Shown here one piece after another: positions 9,124-19,500 of a stretch of DNA of 64,000 nucleotides. Both the position numbers and the translations under genes were made by a program. Position 1 is the stretch's first letter; each line of letters begins with the position of its first letter. The DNA is taken from contig NZ_CP098806.1 of NCBI RefSeq assembly GCF_023822005.2, positions 3,844,001-3,908,000 on the forward strand, given 5' to 3'. Under the pieces are notes generated by a model. It searched no databases and had not been told where the DNA came from. It saw nothing but the letters and a program-made list of their open reading frames with translations. The DNA comes from Dyadobacter fanqingshengii (GTDB taxonomy: Bacteria > Bacteroidota > Bacteroidia > Cytophagales > Spirosomataceae).

Positions 9124-9866
9124 ACTGCAAAGTATTGTTTTAACTCTTGTAATGCTGTCCGGATCCTTGATTTGACAGTTCCCAGCGGGATACTCAGCTC
9201 CTCGGATATTTCTTCATGCGTGTATCCCTGAAAATAGGCCATGTCAATGAGGATCTTCCTTTCGGGCCTCAGCATGTTCACAATTGCTTTCATTTCCGAA
9301 CTGGATGTCAGTGAATCTTCATACACGTCCCTTTCGTTCAGAACTGCCTTGTTTTCGATATCATCCATCGCTGGTTTTCTTCCTTCGACTCGCGCGGCGT
9401 CTATCGCACCATTCCGTGCAATATTCATGATCCAAGTAAATAATCTTCCTTTTTCCGGATTGTAAGAAGCGATATTCTTCCAGATCTTCAAGAAAGACTC
9501 TTGTAATACATCCGCGGCCCTCTCCTCGTCCCTCAATGTTTTTGAAATGATATTAAACAAAGCGCCTGAGTAATGGTCGTACAGAAATTCAAAAGCTGTT
9601 CGCTCGTTTCTTTTTAGAGCTAACACCAATTCCTCTTCCGAGTATTTTAACTTACTAGTCGCCAAGAGTTGCTTAACATTTAATTGTATGTTATGAATTG
9701 GCAATCTAACGAAATTTCTGAAGAACCGGTCACCGTTATTGTAAATTATTGCGACCGGGTTTAAGCCATCAAAAACGCTGATTACCTGCGATAAAGGAGG
9801 CCTTCCGGCATGGGTACATATTGCATTCATCATAGTGTGTTTTTTATTCATATACGAACAACACAC
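9120..9866 (-). CDS. ECF RNA polymerase sigma factor (SigK-like)
   Basis: The sigma-70 region 2 is clear (TAFEFLYDHYSGALFNII, then AADVLQESFLKIWKNI and GRLFTWIMNIARNGAID), as is region 4 (MAYFQGYTHEEISEELSIP then GTVKSRIRTALQEL). It pairs with the RskA-like anti-sigma gene, overlapping it by 4 bases. The start is uncertain. The first ATG in frame gives 248 residues, of which the first ~70 are unlike a sigma factor. No later ATG precedes region 2 in frame, and a TTG in the LLATSKLKYSEEEL stretch would give a more usual length. The regulon is unknown, but the adjacent FAD oxidoreductase gene is an obvious candidate. Confidence 0.9.
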   Translation of the reverse strand: MCCSYMNKKHTMMNAICTHAGRPPLSQVISVFDGLNPVAIIYNNGDRFFRNFVRLPIHNIQLNVKQLLATSKLKYSEEELVLALKRNERTAFEFLYDHYSGALFNIISKTLRDEERAADVLQESFLKIWKNIASYNPEKGRLFTWIMNIARNGAIDAARVEGRKPAMDDIENKAVLNERDVYEDSLTSSSEMKAIVNMLRPERKILIDMAYFQGYTHEEISEELSIPLGTVKSRIRTALQELKQYFAV

Positions 9867-9917
9867 AAGAAAAGATCAATGTAATGCCAACTCTTGCGGA
9901 AAGGCCAGAGATATGGC

Positions 9918-10646
9918 CTATTTTCTTATTTTTTCAATCCTAATGTACGCCAGGAACAAGAATAATGCCATGAGGCTCAGAAGATAAATGATGTTTCGGG
10001 AATCGACGAGCCCTTTTCCTAACGCCAGGTATTGCTGATCCAGTGCTGCCCAATTAAGCAATTCGGCAGCCAATCCTACTCCTGCAAGTTGTGCCAATGC
10101 GCCAAAACCCACATACCAAACGAAGGCAATAAAGACGCTCGCGATGAACGCTACGATCTGATTGTCGGTCAGTGAAGAGGTCCAGATCCCCATGGAAACC
10201 AGCACGCCGCAAAATAGCAACAGGCCAATGTAAGAGCCGAAAACTGCGGCAGAATCAACATTACCTTCGGGGTTCCCTAATTTGTAAACGCTATAATAAT
10301 AAATGAGTGTGGGCAAAAGCGTGATCGCTACCAAGACCCAGTTTGCCAAAAATTTGCCAAGTACAAGCTCGCTGTTACGCAACGGCTTGGTCAGCAGCAG
10401 TTCCAATGTACCGTTCCGGGCTTCCTCGGCAATGGAGCGCATCGTAATGGCCGGAATCAAAAAAAGCAGCACATACGGAGCCAGCTGGAAGAACGAGCCC
10501 AGATCGGCATAGCCATAATCGAGAATATTGGAATCAGGAAAAACCCAGACGATCAGGCCGATCGCAGTTAAAAAGGCGGCCATCACAATGTAGGCGATCA
10601 GGGAATTGAAAAAGCTCCCTATTTCCTTTTGAAAAATTGCAAACAC
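9918..10646 (-). CDS. gldF: Gliding motility ABC transporter permease GldF
   Basis: A 242-residue ABC-2 type permease with about six hydrophobic segments. Diagnostic stretches are the N-terminal KEIGSFFNSLIAYIV and the cytoplasmic-loop motif RSIAEEARNGTLELLLTKP, both typical of GldF. GldF works with GldA (ATPase) and GldG in an inner-membrane transporter linked to gliding in flavobacteria. GldG usually follows directly, but here the next gene on the strand is the ECF sigma factor, so gldG is not adjacent. Function in this organism is inferred from the family. The last codons lie in a short inverted repeat (9902-9919) that lacks a convincing T-run. Confidence 0.93.
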   Translation of the reverse strand: MFAIFQKEIGSFFNSLIAYIVMAAFLTAIGLIVWVFPDSNILDYGYADLGSFFQLAPYVLLFLIPAITMRSIAEEARNGTLELLLTKPLRNSELVLGKFLANWVLVAITLLPTLIYYYSVYKLGNPEGNVDSAAVFGSYIGLLLFCGVLVSMGIWTSSLTDNQIVAFIASVFIAFVWYVGFGALAQLAGVGLAAELLNWAALDQQYLALGKGLVDSRNIIYLLSLMALFLFLAYIRIEKIRK

Positions 10647-10683
10647 ATTTGAAAAATTTAAGCGGCAGGAATGCTTTCAGATT

Positions 10684-11199
10684 TTATTCAAAAACCGGCT
10701 TTTCGCGGCGGATAATGGCTGCTACGATCAGTGAAATTACCAGGCCGGTCAGCACATAGCCGAATACACCAATTGCAAACACGATCCCGGGCGACATGAA
10801 TTTCTGGGACAACTCCATAGCCTGGTCAATTTGCGAATCGTCCATGCCTTTCCGCTCCATATCCTCACGCACTTTGTCCATTCCTTGCGTCAGTAACGTG
10901 TTATCAATGAACTGCATATAAAACATGGTGAAGGCAGAACTCAGCAAACCCATCACCGCAGAAACCAATGTGCCCAGTCCCAATCCTTCGCCATAGGACA
11001 TGAAACCATTATTTTTTTCACGAAAATTCTTCATAGCCAAAACAATGGCTACGATCATGAAAGCAAACGCCAAAGAGGATAAGACCTTGTTCTGTGACAA
11101 TCCGGCAATGTTGATAATTGTCGTATAGATCATGATTACCACGGACGCCAGCACGCCGTATTTCAGCGCTACACGAGCAGTTGAGGCTTGTTCTTCCAT
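10684..11199 (-). CDS. DUF4199 family membrane protein
   Basis: A 171-residue integral membrane protein with four hydrophobic segments (~13-33, 36-56, 72-95 and 140-165). The central motif NGFMSYGEGLGLGTLVSAVMG is characteristic of DUF4199 proteins of Bacteroidota. The loop before the last segment is charged and Met-rich. Function is unknown. It stands between gldF and a second DUF4199 gene on the same strand, so the two DUF4199 proteins may work as a pair. No sequence evidence links them to gliding. Confidence 0.85.
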   Translation of the reverse strand: MEEQASTARVALKYGVLASVVIMIYTTIINIAGLSQNKVLSSLAFAFMIVAIVLAMKNFREKNNGFMSYGEGLGLGTLVSAVMGLLSSAFTMFYMQFIDNTLLTQGMDKVREDMERKGMDDSQIDQAMELSQKFMSPGIVFAIGVFGYVLTGLVISLIVAAIIRREKPVFE

Positions 11200-11241
11200 A
11201 TTAAAAAGTGTTTAGGTAAGGCAATTTCCTGGTAATCAAAT

Positions 11242-11802
11242 TTAAGATTTATTATGAAACACACCGTAATCCTGCTTTCTGAAAATAAGCGAAATGACCA
11301 GGATCGGGATGATGGCCATCACCGTTTTCTTGCTCACTTCGTCCATAATGATCTCCGAACGCTTCATGCTTCCTACCCCGTTATACATTTTGCTAAATTC
11401 TGCTTCACCAATGTTCTTCACCAGTTCTGCCTTTCCTTCGAGCATTAATGCTTTCATTTCGGCCAGGTAATCGGTAAAAACCGAGGGGTCGCCGTAAGTC
11501 ACAAAAAAGTACATGAGCCACCCGGCGATCAGCGCACCAATTGTATTCACCACATAACCGATCGTTAATGCTTCCCACAAATGCAGAAATCCATTGCCGA
11601 CATATTTGCGGTAATACCAGCATGCGCCGGCAATCAGGATAATGTGTATGCCAAAATCAAGGATCTTGTTATTGCCAAACGGCACAATGTCCATGGCATA
11701 AAGTCCCAGGAAAAATGCGAAAACAAGCACTCCGGTGATCAATCCAAATATCAGGGAGACTTTTAAAAGGGGTTTGTTAAAATATGCGATAATTGATTTC
11801 AT
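11242..11802 (-). CDS. DUF4199 family membrane protein
   Basis: A second, diverged DUF4199-type protein of ~186 residues with four hydrophobic segments and the family-like FLHLWEALTIGYVVNTIGAL stretch. I chose the ATG at 11800-11802 rather than the one at 11811 because it forms an ATGA overlap with the stop codon of the dihydroorotase-like gene, a common sign of translational coupling. It is therefore probably expressed with that gene. Function is unknown. The C-terminal tail (FRKQDYGVFHNKS) is short and basic. Confidence 0.82.
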   Translation of the reverse strand: MKSIIAYFNKPLLKVSLIFGLITGVLVFAFFLGLYAMDIVPFGNNKILDFGIHIILIAGACWYYRKYVGNGFLHLWEALTIGYVVNTIGALIAGWLMYFFVTYGDPSVFTDYLAEMKALMLEGKAELVKNIGEAEFSKMYNGVGSMKRSEIIMDEVSKKTVMAIIPILVISLIFRKQDYGVFHNKS

Positions 11803-13082
11803 AAATACCATTCCTGTTTTCCGTTATTGACAACGCCTCTCACTTTTCCACGCAGCTCTTGTCCCAGAAATGGTGTATTTTTTGATTTCGAAAAGCTTTT
11901 AGTAAATGTCCAGTTTGTGTCCTTTTCGAAGAAAGTCAGGTTCGCCAGCGCGCCTTCTTCCAATAAAGGATCCTGTAATCTCAAAATACGTCGCGGTCCC
12001 GAGGTGAACTTCTCGATAATGTCTTCCAAACTTAATCCACTGTACATGAATGCAAGGGAAAAAGCCGTTTCCAGGCCGGTTATACCAAAATCAGCATGAT
12101 CGAATTCCAGGTTTTTACTTTCCTCGTCATGTGGATTATGGTCCGAAACAATGGCGTCGATCGTTCCGTCCGCGAGCGCTTCCCGAATGGCCTTCACGTC
12201 TTCGGCAGAGCGGAATGGCGGGTTCACTTTCAGGTTTGTATCAAAATCAATCAGATCGCTGTCTGTAAATGCGACCTGGTGCGCCGCAATGTCACAGGAA
12301 ACGGGCAAACCATTCTTTTTTGCTTCCCTAATGAGTTCTACGGCTCTTTTTGTAGAGATTAATGAAACGTGCAATGCAGGAGAGTCAGACTTGTACATGC
12401 TTTTTTCAAGCGCATACTCGAGTAATTTGAGATCCCTGTTGAGCATCATTTCCTCGGCCAGCGAAGGAATTCCTTTCATGCCGATCAAAGTGCTTGTCAA
12501 GCCCTCATGCATTTGTCCGTAGAGTGTCAGTTGCCTGTCCTCCGGGCGGTTCATCAGCAGCGCATTGAGCGGTTGTAAATATAATATCGTTTTTAAAAAC
12601 AAATCGGCATTCTGCACGGGATGCTCGCCGTCCGTAAATGCTATGGCGCCTGCTTCATGCAGATCGATCATTTCAGTGAAGTCAACGCCTTCGGCTTTGC
12701 GCGTTACCGACGCTGCCACGTGCAGTTTCACCAGCCCGCCACTGCCCGACTGGCGAATGTAGTTCAATGTATCCTTGCTATGCACAACCGGCTCGGTGTT
12801 GGGCAGCAATACAATTTCCGTAAAGCCCCCATGCGACGCTGCGGCGCGGACCGAAGTCAAATCCTCTTTATGCTCAAAGCCGGGATCACGGGATGCCACA
12901 CGCATATCCACCCAGCCAGCAGACACGCACAAGCCATCCGCCTCTATTACTTCCGCATCTCCCGCATCGAGTTTATCCCCTATTGATTTAATGTTTTTGC
13001 CTTCAATCAAAATGTCCTTAATCTGGCCGTTAAACGGAGATTTTTTGTCAATGATCTGAGCTGAACGAATTAATAATTTCAT
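11799..13082 (-). CDS. Dihydroorotase-family protein (PyrC-like) lacking the HxH metal motif
   Basis: A 427-residue amidohydrolase of the dihydroorotase family, normally closing carbamoyl-aspartate to dihydroorotate in pyrimidine synthesis. Family landmarks remain: RDPGFEHKEDL after the first strand, CDIAAHQVAFTD, and SDHNPHDEESK near the C-terminus. The first metal-binding motif is not intact. Where active enzymes have DMHVHLREPG, residues 59-68 read DMRVASRDPG, so both histidines are replaced (Arg61, Ala63). This matches the inactive PyrC-like class that supports aspartate transcarbamoylase in some bacteria. It may be a structural partner, with a true dihydroorotase elsewhere. Its stop overlaps the downstream DUF4199 start. 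Confidence 0.88.
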   Translation of the reverse strand: MKLLIRSAQIIDKKSPFNGQIKDILIEGKNIKSIGDKLDAGDAEVIEADGLCVSAGWVDMRVASRDPGFEHKEDLTSVRAAASHGGFTEIVLLPNTEPVVHSKDTLNYIRQSGSGGLVKLHVAASVTRKAEGVDFTEMIDLHEAGAIAFTDGEHPVQNADLFLKTILYLQPLNALLMNRPEDRQLTLYGQMHEGLTSTLIGMKGIPSLAEEMMLNRDLKLLEYALEKSMYKSDSPALHVSLISTKRAVELIREAKKNGLPVSCDIAAHQVAFTDSDLIDFDTNLKVNPPFRSAEDVKAIREALADGTIDAIVSDHNPHDEESKNLEFDHADFGITGLETAFSLAFMYSGLSLEDIIEKFTSGPRRILRLQDPLLEEGALANLTFFEKDTNWTFTKSFSKSKNTPFLGQELRGKVRGVVNNGKQEWYL

Positions 13083-13096
13083 ATGCGTATTTCAAA

Positions 13097-13123
13097 ACAA
13101 AAAAAAAGCTCCAAACGGAGCTT
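13097..13123 (-). terminator. Rho-independent terminator after gcvH
   Basis: Arms AAGCTCC and GGAGCTT with a 4-base loop (13106-13123) are followed, on the minus strand, by a run of nine T (13105-13097). It starts just past the gcvH stop at 13134 and separates gcvH from the PyrC-like gene. Confidence 0.88.
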
Positions 13124-13133
13124 CAACCTAATA

Positions 13134-13514
13134 TCAGGCACCTATAAACTTTTCATATTCTTCTGCGGACATTAAACCACTCTGATCATCGGGATCTGAT
13201 AAACTGATTTTTACCATCCAGCCGCGTCCGTAAGGATCTGTATTAACCAGTTCGGGCTCGCCGTCCAGTTCCTCGTTCACTTCCAGCACAGTTCCGGCAA
13301 CAGGGATAAGCAAATCAGAAACTGTCTTTACCGCTTCAACCGACCCAAAAACCTCTCCTTTTCCAAGAGCATCTCCTACCGTATTGATATCGACATACAC
13401 AATGTCACCTAATTCGTTCTGCGCATGTTCGGTAATGCCAATGGTCGCTATATCGCCATCGAAGCGAATCCACTCGTGATCCTCTGTATATTTAAGTTCT
13501 GACGGGAAATTCAT
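13134..13514 (-). CDS. gcvH: Glycine cleavage system H protein
   Basis: A 126-residue lipoyl-carrier protein of the glycine cleavage complex, which moves the aminomethyl group from the P to the T protein. The lipoylated lysine is Lys63 in SVEAVKTVSD. The family signatures EDHEWIRFDG near the N-terminus and NTDPYGRGWMVKI near the C-terminus are complete. Length is normal. It lies downstream of sprA on the same strand, an order often seen in Bacteroidota (ruvA-sprA-gcvH), and is followed by a strong terminator. Confidence 0.97.
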   Translation of the reverse strand: MNFPSELKYTEDHEWIRFDGDIATIGITEHAQNELGDIVYVDINTVGDALGKGEVFGSVEAVKTVSDLLIPVAGTVLEVNEELDGEPELVNTDPYGRGWMVKISLSDPDDQSGLMSAEEYEKFIGA

Positions 13515-13591
13515 GGTTTGATCAGGTAAGTTGTAAACATCTTTAGTAACGCAAATTACAGGATGTCGGCCGTATTTTCCAAATCAAAAAG

Positions 13592-16500
13592 TTATTCGGC
13601 CAAATTGAATTTCAGCTGCACACCGCCGGAAGTGCTTGCGCGGTAAAAGGAATTGGAAACCAGTGGATCATTAAATGTTCTGTCGAAATAAAACTGCACA
13701 CTCAAACGGTTGTTAACCATATAATTAACCGTCGGCCGGAGCTGGAAGTTGATGTTACCGGCAATAGGAATATTTTCACCATCAAACTTCCGTTGAATCG
13801 ATCTCGTATCGCGGAAGGTAAGGCCCAGCTGCATGGTCATATCATTCTTCAACTTCTTTTTAACCCCATTGATTTTAAACGGAATGGCCACATTATTTTT
13901 GGTAAAACCAATGTTCACCGTTACATCCTGATTGAACAGTTCCGCCATTTGTGAATTGGACAAGTTCAATGCAATGGTGCGGTCGCGGTTGTACTCGATC
14001 CGCGCGGTAACCCTGCTTTGCGTCCGGAATTCCACGCCAACAAGCGGCTGGAATTTCTCAGACAATGTGATTGTGCTCATGGAGAACACCGGAATGTATT
14101 GACCCAATTCGTTCAAGCGAGAGGACAACGGATATCCCGTAACAGACAAATTCACATAAAGCGCTTCGTAATCCAGCGAAGACGTAAAGTTTCCGACACT
14201 GTATTGCGACATATATTTATGACGCAATGTAAATGAGCTGAAAAGGCGCTTAAAGCCAGCCAGCTGAGAAAGACCATTATAACTCAAATCCCAGTTGGGC
14301 ATCGGGAATTTCAGGAACGGGTTTGTCCGAACGGTCGCCGGATCTTTGCCCGTGTAAGCCGCAAAGAAAGACGAGATCAAAACGTCCTGGGAAGTCTCAT
14401 TATATTCTCCTCCGCTTTCATTCTCTGCATTCAAACGATCCCTTAAAATCGCACGGTAAGCCCTGAATTTATCAAAAACCGGCGAAGAGTTGTCCCGGTT
14501 CATTTTCGCAAAAGCGGTCCGGAAGGACATGAACGACATGCTGAACTGCCCATTGCGCAACGGACTCTGTGACACAAACTCGCCGGATGCATCGGGCCGG
14601 TAAAATTCCTGATAAGCATCCTGCCGCGTAAGCCGCGCCTCAATGATCAACCTGAAATCCTTAAACGGCTCCAAGGTGGTGTTAGCAGAAAAATTCTTTG
14701 CAATGGTCTGTTGGAAAGGCATATTCTGCTGCTCACTTTTTGTGATCCAGCCTTTTTCAGCCGCCTTAATCTGGAAATTCCGGTCCTGCTGTCCCAGGAC
14801 AAATGGCAATCCCGGCGCATTGGTGTCGTCAATTCCAAAATATTTCGGTGCACGCAGGTAACCCGGAAGCGCCGTTGTTTCCTGAATCGAATAACTCACA
14901 TTAATCCCGCGAACGGTCATTAGAGCACGCGTCACGCTTTTCAGAATGTCAGTTGTACGCATATCTATTTCCTCAATATCACCCGGGCTTCTTGCAAAAT
15001 TCTTGCGTCCCGCGGAAGGTGTGTTGGCAAATTTCAGATATCGCAGTTTGTTATAAAGCAGCACAAAATCCACCTTACCCGTAATTCCGCGCTCTTTGCT
15101 GTTACGGATAATGTCCCCAAACGGCAGGCCTAATGTGTCTTTTAGTCCAAAAGCATTGGCCTGATATTGATAGGCGACAGAATGTTTGTAATCGGCCGTC
15201 ATCCAGTCCACAAGCGGGATTTTATCGAGCGGCAAGCGGTAAGTAAGGTCAATTTTCTGGTCAAAATTCTTCATCCGGCCCAGCTTCTTGAAATTGGTCC
15301 AGAGCGAATCCTTTTTCTCAGCAGAATTAATGTCACCCATCGGCTCATCAATGATCGAGTTCGCCGTTGAGTTGTAGCTCAATGTCATGTTCCGGGTTAA
15401 ATTCCAGCTCAGATCATAATAACGGTTAAACCAGAAATATTTCTCAAACAAAGGCTGAATCCCATCTGTGGTCAGATCCGCATTCCGCAGCTGCGTTTTC
15501 AGGAACCGGCGGTCCACATCCGTCCGGACAGACACCATGTTGGGCAACAATGTAAGGTTTACATCTTTGATTATATCGGCCCAGCGACTGGTTGCTTTCC
15601 AGTTTTTGAACGGCTCCATGGGTTTCGGCTGGCTGCTATACACGTAAGAAATGCCTCCACGGTAATTGCGCTGCGCATATTCCTGCGTGAGAATGTTCCT
15701 CCGTTTATCGTCACTGAATGCGTAGGTAAAGGAGAAGTTTTCAAAATCATAAAAATGGTTTCTTGCCCCAGGCTTGGTCTTGATCTTCCTGACATTGGAA
15801 AAGTTAATCCCTCGTTTGACGGCATTTTCTTCCACCATACGCCGGTAACCGTCCCGTTCCTCATCCGATTGCAGATTCCCCAGCGACGTTTCCAGCGGTG
15901 TATCCGGGTCGAGCGGATTGAAATGCGGCTTTACATTGCGCCGGTCATAACTCAGGAATAACGGAATACTAAATCCCCAGCTTACCGGTAAAAGTTTGTC
16001 CAAAGCAATGTTTGTTGAGACACCATATTCCGTCGTGAAATTACGGGAACGCTCGCCGATGCGTTGCTGCACACTTCCAAAACCAAACGTTTCAAGTCTT
16101 CCGGAAGCGGTTAATGTTGCAAAGTCAGCCAGTTTCGCATTCAGCTGGGCAATGGCCGCAACCCCGCCCGTGTCGTCAAATCCTTCTACGTGCATTTCAT
16201 CCACCCAAATACAAAAGCTTTTCGCGCGTTCGTCCTGGGATTTCGGGTTTCGCATCCCGATCATCATCACCCGCACCGAACTTAGATCCGGGTTACCAAC
16301 AACCGTGAGTTTGTATTTCCCATCTGCGGTCGTGATTGTGTACGGCACGCTCAGATTTCGGTCAAGCTGCCGGTTGCGTTGCGCTTTGGCTTCGATCAGG
16401 TCGGCCAATGCAATGTTCAATTCATTTTCTTCCGGCCAAACATCCCTCTCATTCGCTTGATTAGGTAATGTTGACCTCAGGCTGGACAGGTCTATTTCGT

Positions 16501-19500
16501 AATAATTTTGTGTAAGGTCTGTCCCGATTCGCATAAATGCGCCCACCATACGGTCCTCATTCTGCTCGTTTTGCATATGCACATACATGCGCAGTCTCTT
16601 ACGGAACAACAGATCCAGGTTCACATTTTTAAACACGGCTCTTGAATCTCCATCGCGCAGGTCTGTCACGCACAGGCTCATGGATTGCTCGTTGAGCAAA
16701 AGAGGTGGCCGTTGCGTGTTGTCCTGATCCCGTTTCCAACCCGGAGGAATGGCGTATACATATTTATTAGTGGAACCGCTGCCCTGCTGCTGGCTGTTTT
16801 CCTCAATGCTTACCGTGCCGACAGTGAATTTCGCGTCGTAAGGCTCAGGAACTTCCTGCAAGCCAGGCGCATCCAGGTTAGACGTGTATTTTCTGTATTG
16901 CTGACCAACCATCTGCAATTGCGCAAAGCGAAGGACAACAGGCTGCTGGAAATCAGTAAGATACATCCGCATGAAACGGATCGACTTAAAGCCGTTCATA
17001 TTCCCGATGATCCCCGAAAATTCTTTAATCGGAACCCGGAAAAGATACCAGGTCTGCTGGTCGGCCGTGTTTACCGTTTTATCAACAATGTATCCGTTCC
17101 CAACCGCCAACTGGTTTGGTTTTAAATCAATTTCATATTCGTAATAAGACTCATTGTCATTGATCGTGTTGTCGACATTCATGTCCTCGCCGTCAGGAAC
17201 ATTGGTAGAAGCGGGCGTTACATCCGCATTTCTTCCCAGGCTTTCGGGAGAGTTATTCTCCATGCCAATGTAGTTTTTGTAACGTTCAAGCACTTTTTGA
17301 TCCGCACTATCAAGGCTTGCTCCCAGGAAAAACTGGAAATCATCACCGGAAGGGTCGCTCAAAATCCGCTCCCTTGCCTCGGCGGTAAGGTTAGCAGGCA
17401 AGCGATCAATGAATCTTTTGAAAAAAGTACGCTCCTCATCATTATTCAATCCATCCAAACCAACGTCCTGCCGCTCCCTCGCGCCGGATTCGTTACTGAA
17501 TGCATTGATCAGATATTGCGTTTTGGTAACATAGCCCCAGGCCGTAGAATCCACGTTCACCCCAACTTGTTTTGGAACAATAGGAAGCCCGTTTTCAAAA
17601 TTATAACGCTCGTCAGGAATCACGTCCTCTGAAATGTCGCCCAGGTTGAAAACCAGCTTACCGCCTGTGGTATTAGGTTTATCTTCGGTTCCGTCTCTAA
17701 CTGCACCTAGCTTGGGATCATTGATAAATGGATCCAGCATCCAGAATTCAATGCTTTCAATGTTCGCGTTATCAAAGTCATTATCAGAAGTAATCGCGCG
17801 GCTGATCGCACCGAAATTTTGTCGCGGGTTCTTCAAACGGCCATCCGCAGCCAGGTCAACATTATAGTTGTACATTCCGCGTTCGCTCGGATAGTATGCA
17901 ATGTCCAGGACATTCTGCGGATAGGAAACAAGCCCGGCAATGGGGCGGTTTGGGAAAATTTCATTGGGTAAATAAAGGCGTTCGTAATAATATTTACGGT
18001 CGTCGTCATCAAAATTTCCCGGCGGATCATAACCGCCGCCGCCAAGCCCCTGCGCACCACCGAAAATGTTGTCAACCGTGTAAGCAGAAATCTTGGCCCT
18101 CCTATACGCATAATCCAGCGTCTTACCGTCCGTGCTCTGCCTGAATTTTGGCGGAACGCCCGCTAGGCGCCACTTTTGAGGCTGCCTGGAAAGATCATAT
18201 ATGGTTCTCGTCGCCTCAAAATCATCCACCAACGAACGATTGTTAACGTCTTTTGAAACGCCCGGAAGCAATTTTGCAAATTCACCTTTGAACTGAATGC
18301 TTGACATTTCCTTAGTCTGTATCAAAGGCAATGCATCCAGCCATTTGGTCAGGAAAGGAACATCTTTTCTGAAATTGATATCAAAACCGAGCATTGTGTT
18401 GTTAACCGGCTCATTTCCAATAGAAACCCTGGACAGAAACCCAGCCGGGCGCTCCCTGTATTTCATTATGGTGGCACCAATGCTCATGTCACGGCTTACC
18501 ATGTAATCTAACCTCGTTCCGAGCAGGGAACGGATCTGATTTTGGAACATATCTGGACGTTCGTACTCAATCACAATCTCCCGGCCAGAGTTCATCACGC
18601 TGCTGTTCAGTATCCTGACACGCCCAATTTGCGCTTCGACAATGTAATCGGAACCTGGTGAAAGCGGCACGCCTCCGGAAGTAACGGTAACGGATGTTTC
18701 CAACACGCCGAATGGCAGCTGAACTTCTGCCCCACCGCTCGACTGGTAAGATCCCTTGATGAAGAATTTGTTGCGCTCAGAGATCTGCTGCGCATCGATC
18801 ATGGTTGTTGAATAAAGCTCCTGGAACACATATTTATTCCTGAACTGCTCTTCGCCAGCGCCAAATTTCCTCGAAAGATTGCTGCCGAATGGTTCAAGGA
18901 CAGGAAAAATGATACGCCCCGACCTGCTATCGACCGTTATTCCATCCACAAAATCGAAGTTCCCATCGGGTTGCAGGTCATTTACCGGGTTTAACCGATC
19001 CAGGCCCGCTAAACGGATTAAGGGAATGTTGGCAATGCTGCTTTCCTGCAAATTCGGGTTATCGATTCCCGTTTGATCATCCTTATAAATAATGCGTAAT
19101 TGAAAACCTTGCTTATCCATCTGGCTGGTACCCAATGAATAAACGTTTTTCATCATCAGGTTCCACATCGGAAGTTTCGTGTTATTTCGGATGGTCGATG
19201 ATTTCAGCAATTTCAATGCGATCACTTCATTATCCCTGCGCGCCTGGTAATCTTCTGTAAGCTCTCCAACTTTAAATGACCGTCCATTCAATGTGTATTC
19301 GTAAGAAACGGCCAGCACTTCATCATTCCGCAATGCATTGGTTAAGGAAATATAGCCCAGCTGCGGATGAAACGAATAATCACGGTCGGCGATCAGTCTT
19401 TTCGCGCCACGAAGCAGTTCATAATCAACCGTCCTTTCCAATCCGAGGCTGGTGATTGCACTGTTCGTATTATCAACCTGACGGAAAGATTCGTTAGATG

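Noticed and set aside
9902..9919. Terminator after gldF
   Set aside because: AGGCC/GGCCT arms overlap the stop codon, and only a short T-stretch follows, so it is too weak to call.
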